Assembly (NCBI GenBank): GCA_002506015.1
Contig: DAWR01000054.1
Location: 1-6,309 of the forward strand
Reading direction: 5' to 3'
DNA length: 6,309 bases
Source: Candidatus Methanogasteraceae archaeon UBA261
GTDB lineage: Archaea; Halobacteriota; Methanosarcinia; Methanosarcinales; Methanogasteraceae
In this document: piece after piece, positions 4,036 to 6,309 of the stretch
Layout of the letters: every line of letters starts with the position of its first letter
How positions within the stretch are numbered: the first letter of the stretch is position 1
Notes under the pieces: generated by a model
Seen by the model: the letters and a program-made list of their open reading frames with translations, nothing else
What the model was told of the DNA's origin: nothing
Databases searched by the model: none
Translations under genes and position numbers: made by a program

Positions 4036-6249
4036 ATGAACGATACCGGCGCACAGGAACTCACACTGCGTGTGGCAGAGGCGTACCACAGGGACGCCGG
4101 TTGTGATATCGCACGCATCGACCGGGATTTCATGGACCAGCTTGGCGTAGATAGAGGGGACATAATTGAGATCACAGGCGAGAAGAGCGCGTACGCAATC
4201 GTGCGCCCCGGTTATCCTGGCGACACCGGAACCGACCTGCTACGAATCGATGGACACACCAGAGGCAATTCTCATGTTGCGATCGATGACCGGGTACGGG
4301 TCTGCAAGGTGACGCCGGCGGACGCCACCAGAATTACGCTCACCCCAACCCAGAGCGTCTCGTTTCCCGGAGGGGCGCAGTATCTGATACGCCACCTCAA
4401 GGGCAGACCGGTCGCTTCCGGACAGCATCTCAGAGTCGAGACTGTGGACCATCCGCTAGTCTTCGTGGTCACCGCAACCAGACCAGCAGACGTCGCCATT
4501 GTGACGAGGGATACGAGGATCATGGTCAAGCGGCGTCCGATCACGGATGAAGTATGCGCTACAGGAATCACATATGAGGACATCGGCGGCTTGCGGCGTG
4601 AGATCGATCTGATCCGCGAGATGATCGAACTTCCACTCAGGCACCCGCAACTCTTCCTGAAACTGGGAATATCGCCACCGCGGGGCGTTCTCCTGCACGG
4701 ACCTCCCGGAACCGGGAAGACGCTGATTGCGAAGGCTGTGGCGAACGAGACATCATCGAATTTCGTGTCGATCAGCGGTCCTGAGATTGTGAGCAAGTAC
4801 TACGGTGAGAGCGAGAAGCAGTTACGGGATATCTTTGAAGGAGCGGAAAAGGATGCGCCGAGCATCATCTTCATCGACGAGATCGATTCGATCGCCCCGA
4901 AACGTGGTGAAGTCACAGGGGAGACGGAACGCAGGGTTGTGGCACAGTTGCTGTCGCTCATGGATGGGCTGGAGTCACGGGGCGAGGTCGTGGTGATCGC
5001 AGCAACCAACCGCCCGGACGCAATCGATCCTGCGATGCGCAGGGGCGGCAGGTTCGATCGCGAGATCGAGGTCGGGGTTCCTGACAGCGATGGCAGGCTT
5101 GAGATACTACAGGTTCACACGAGGGGGATGCCGCTCGACTTGGATATGCAGGACACGGGCATGGATGAGCTTGCCGAGATCACACACGGGTTCGTCGGCG
5201 CTGATATCGCATCGCTCTGCAAGGAGGCTGCCATGCACGCGCTGCGCGTGACCATGGCAGAGGTTGATTTCGAAGATGAAATTCCATCAGAACTGCTCGA
5301 CAGCCTGATCGTGACAAAGAAGGATTTTTACGAGTCTGTGAAGAACATAGAGCCCTCTGCAATGCGTGAAGTCTTCATTGAGATACCGAAGGTCGAGTGG
5401 GGTGACGTCGGAGGGCTAAGCGAGCAGAAACAGGAATTAATCGAGATTGTAGAGTGGCCACTCCGCTATCCTGAGATCTTTGAGGCGATCAAGACCGATC
5501 CACCGACAGGGATACTCATCTACGGACCTCCCGGCACTGGAAAGACCCTGCTTGCAAAAGCGGTTGCTACCGAGAGTTCTGCGAATTTCATCAGCATCAA
5601 GGGTCCTGAACTGCTGAGCAAGTACGTAGGAGAATCGGAAAAAGCAATCCGAGAGATATTTCGCAAGGCGAGGCAGGCATCTCCGGCGATCATCTTCTTT
5701 GACGAGATCGACTCGATTGTGCCGGTGCGAGGGAGCAGCGCGGACAGTTTCGCAACCGAACGGGTCGTCTCGCAGATCTTGACAGAACTGGACGGTCTTG
5801 AGGAGCTGCGGAATGTTGTCGTGATCGCTGCAACCAACAGAATCGACATGGTTGATCCTGCGATTCTCAGACCCGGCAGAATCGACCGGATAATCGAGAT
5901 ACCGCTTCCTGACAGAGAGACGCGATCAAGGATCTTTGAGATACACCTCAATGGAAAACCACTTGCGAACGAGGTTTCCATAGCTTCGCTCGTTGAGATA
6001 ACAGGGGGCTACTCGGGCGCGGATATCGGGGCGGTGTGCAGGGAGGCTGCCATGCTTGCGCTGCGCGAGGCAGTATCTGCAGTATCCGGGATAGGGGGGC
6101 GTGCCGGTTCAGAGAATATGAAAGCGATTGCAGAGGGTATTAAAATTGCGCAACGGCACTTCGATTGTGCGATTGGGTATCTGCGAAAAACAGAGGTGGA
6201 GACCGGGGTTGTGGTTGAGATGGAGATCGGGATGGGGCTGGAATTGTGA
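4036..6249 (+). CDS. Cdc48/VAT-type AAA+ ATPase (archaeal p97 homologue)
   Basis: This 737-aa double-ring AAA+ unfoldase acts in the cytosol. It is expected to form hexamers that use ATP to unfold or extract proteins, often for the archaeal proteasome. An N-terminal substrate-binding domain (about 5-180) starts LRVAEAYHRDAGCDIARID. D1 has Walker A GPPGTGKT (222-229), Walker B IIFIDE (277-282), sensor Asn325 and arginine fingers R339 and R342 in GRFDRE. D2 has Walker A GPPGTGKT (497-504), Walker B IIFFDE (552-557), sensor Asn601 and R615 and R618. Pore loops are KYYGESE (D1, Y255/Y256) and KYVGESE (D2, Y530/V531). All catalytic residues are present and the length is normal. The ATG at 4036 matches the usual family N-terminus; no ribosome binding site is seen. 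The C-terminus, GMGLEL, lacks the HbYX proteasome-docking motif. It is transcribed divergently from the tubulin-like operon. Confidence 0.97.
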   Translation: MNDTGAQELTLRVAEAYHRDAGCDIARIDRDFMDQLGVDRGDIIEITGEKSAYAIVRPGYPGDTGTDLLRIDGHTRGNSHVAIDDRVRVCKVTPADATRITLTPTQSVSFPGGAQYLIRHLKGRPVASGQHLRVETVDHPLVFVVTATRPADVAIVTRDTRIMVKRRPITDEVCATGITYEDIGGLRREIDLIREMIELPLRHPQLFLKLGISPPRGVLLHGPPGTGKTLIAKAVANETSSNFVSISGPEIVSKYYGESEKQLRDIFEGAEKDAPSIIFIDEIDSIAPKRGEVTGETERRVVAQLLSLMDGLESRGEVVVIAATNRPDAIDPAMRRGGRFDREIEVGVPDSDGRLEILQVHTRGMPLDLDMQDTGMDELAEITHGFVGADIASLCKEAAMHALRVTMAEVDFEDEIPSELLDSLIVTKKDFYESVKNIEPSAMREVFIEIPKVEWGDVGGLSEQKQELIEIVEWPLRYPEIFEAIKTDPPTGILIYGPPGTGKTLLAKAVATESSANFISIKGPELLSKYVGESEKAIREIFRKARQASPAIIFFDEIDSIVPVRGSSADSFATERVVSQILTELDGLEELRNVVVIAATNRIDMVDPAILRPGRIDRIIEIPLPDRETRSRIFEIHLNGKPLANEVSIASLVEITGGYSGADIGAVCREAAMLALREAVSAVSGIGGRAGSENMKAIAEGIKIAQRHFDCAIGYLRKTEVETGVVVEMEIGMGLEL

Positions 6250-6291
6250 GACGGCACTGCCTGAAAACCAAGTGATTTATCCATACAAAAC

Positions 6292-6309
6292 CACGAGATT
6301 TCACGAGAT
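6292..6309 (+). repeat. start of a CACGAGAT short tandem repeat at the window edge
   Basis: CACGAGAT occurs at 6292-6299 and again at 6302-6309, a 10-base period, and the array may continue past the window. It lies 42 bases after the stop of the ATPase gene. The preceding word CCACGAGATT resembles CCACAAGATT, found twice on the minus strand in the 865-1283 gap. Confidence 0.4.

Noticed and set aside
3840..4106. An 88-codon plus-strand ORF overlapping the start of the ATPase gene
   Set aside because: It overlaps the ATPase gene out of frame, has no start signal, and its region is better explained as a decayed duplicate of the ATPase 5' end.
6250..6309. CRISPR or terminator after the ATPase gene
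   Set aside because: Only two 8-base copies with a two-base gap are visible, without spacers, and there is no clear hairpin or long T-run.

Overview
The window is archaeal. The clearest sign is a complete two-ring Cdc48/VAT-type AAA+ ATPase. Supporting signs are an FtsZ/CetZ-like tubulin-superfamily protein, a surface protein with CARDB/NEW3-like beta domains and a single C-terminal membrane anchor, and A/T-rich TATA-like elements at plausible distances upstream of genes. The gene set would fit a methanogen or alkane/methane-oxidising relative in the Methanosarcinales/Syntrophoarchaeales/ANME area, but that placement is inference from gene style, not from a marker gene.

Left part (1-864, minus strand): two tightly coupled genes are transcribed leftward. 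The first (239 aa, complete) and the second (only its first 49 codons lie in the window) overlap by ATGA and begin with the same roughly 60-residue charged helical domain (31 of 46 aligned residues identical). A complete coiled-coil protein followed by a paralogue sharing its N-terminus resembles the adaptor/effector layout of effector-associated-domain conflict systems. The effector half is cut off by the window edge, so this is a hypothesis. The next 419 bases (865-1283) hold a good ribosome binding site, a TATA-like box, a possible short leader ORF and a poorly supported 54-codon ORF; no convincing gene is seen there.

Middle part (1284-3732, minus strand): a probable two-gene operon. The upstream gene encodes a 426-aa exported, membrane-anchored protein with two CARDB-like beta-sandwich domains and a short basic cytoplasmic tail. 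The downstream gene encodes a 365-aa FtsZ/tubulin-superfamily protein with tubulin-like GQCGN in loop T1, a modified T4 signature and both T7 acidic residues. The 70-base gap between them contains an unusual degenerate 9-bp tandem repeat directly upstream of the Shine-Dalgarno sequence. The pair suggests a cytoskeletal filament linked genetically to a cell-surface anchor.

Right part (3733-6309): a divergent intergenic region of about 300 bases carries a promoter for the leftward operon, a weak leaderless-type promoter for the rightward gene, and a decayed partial copy of the 5' end of that gene. The rightward gene is the Cdc48/VAT unfoldase (737 aa). The window ends in the start of a short CACGAGAT tandem repeat. 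No tRNA, rRNA, CRISPR array or intact insertion sequence was seen.
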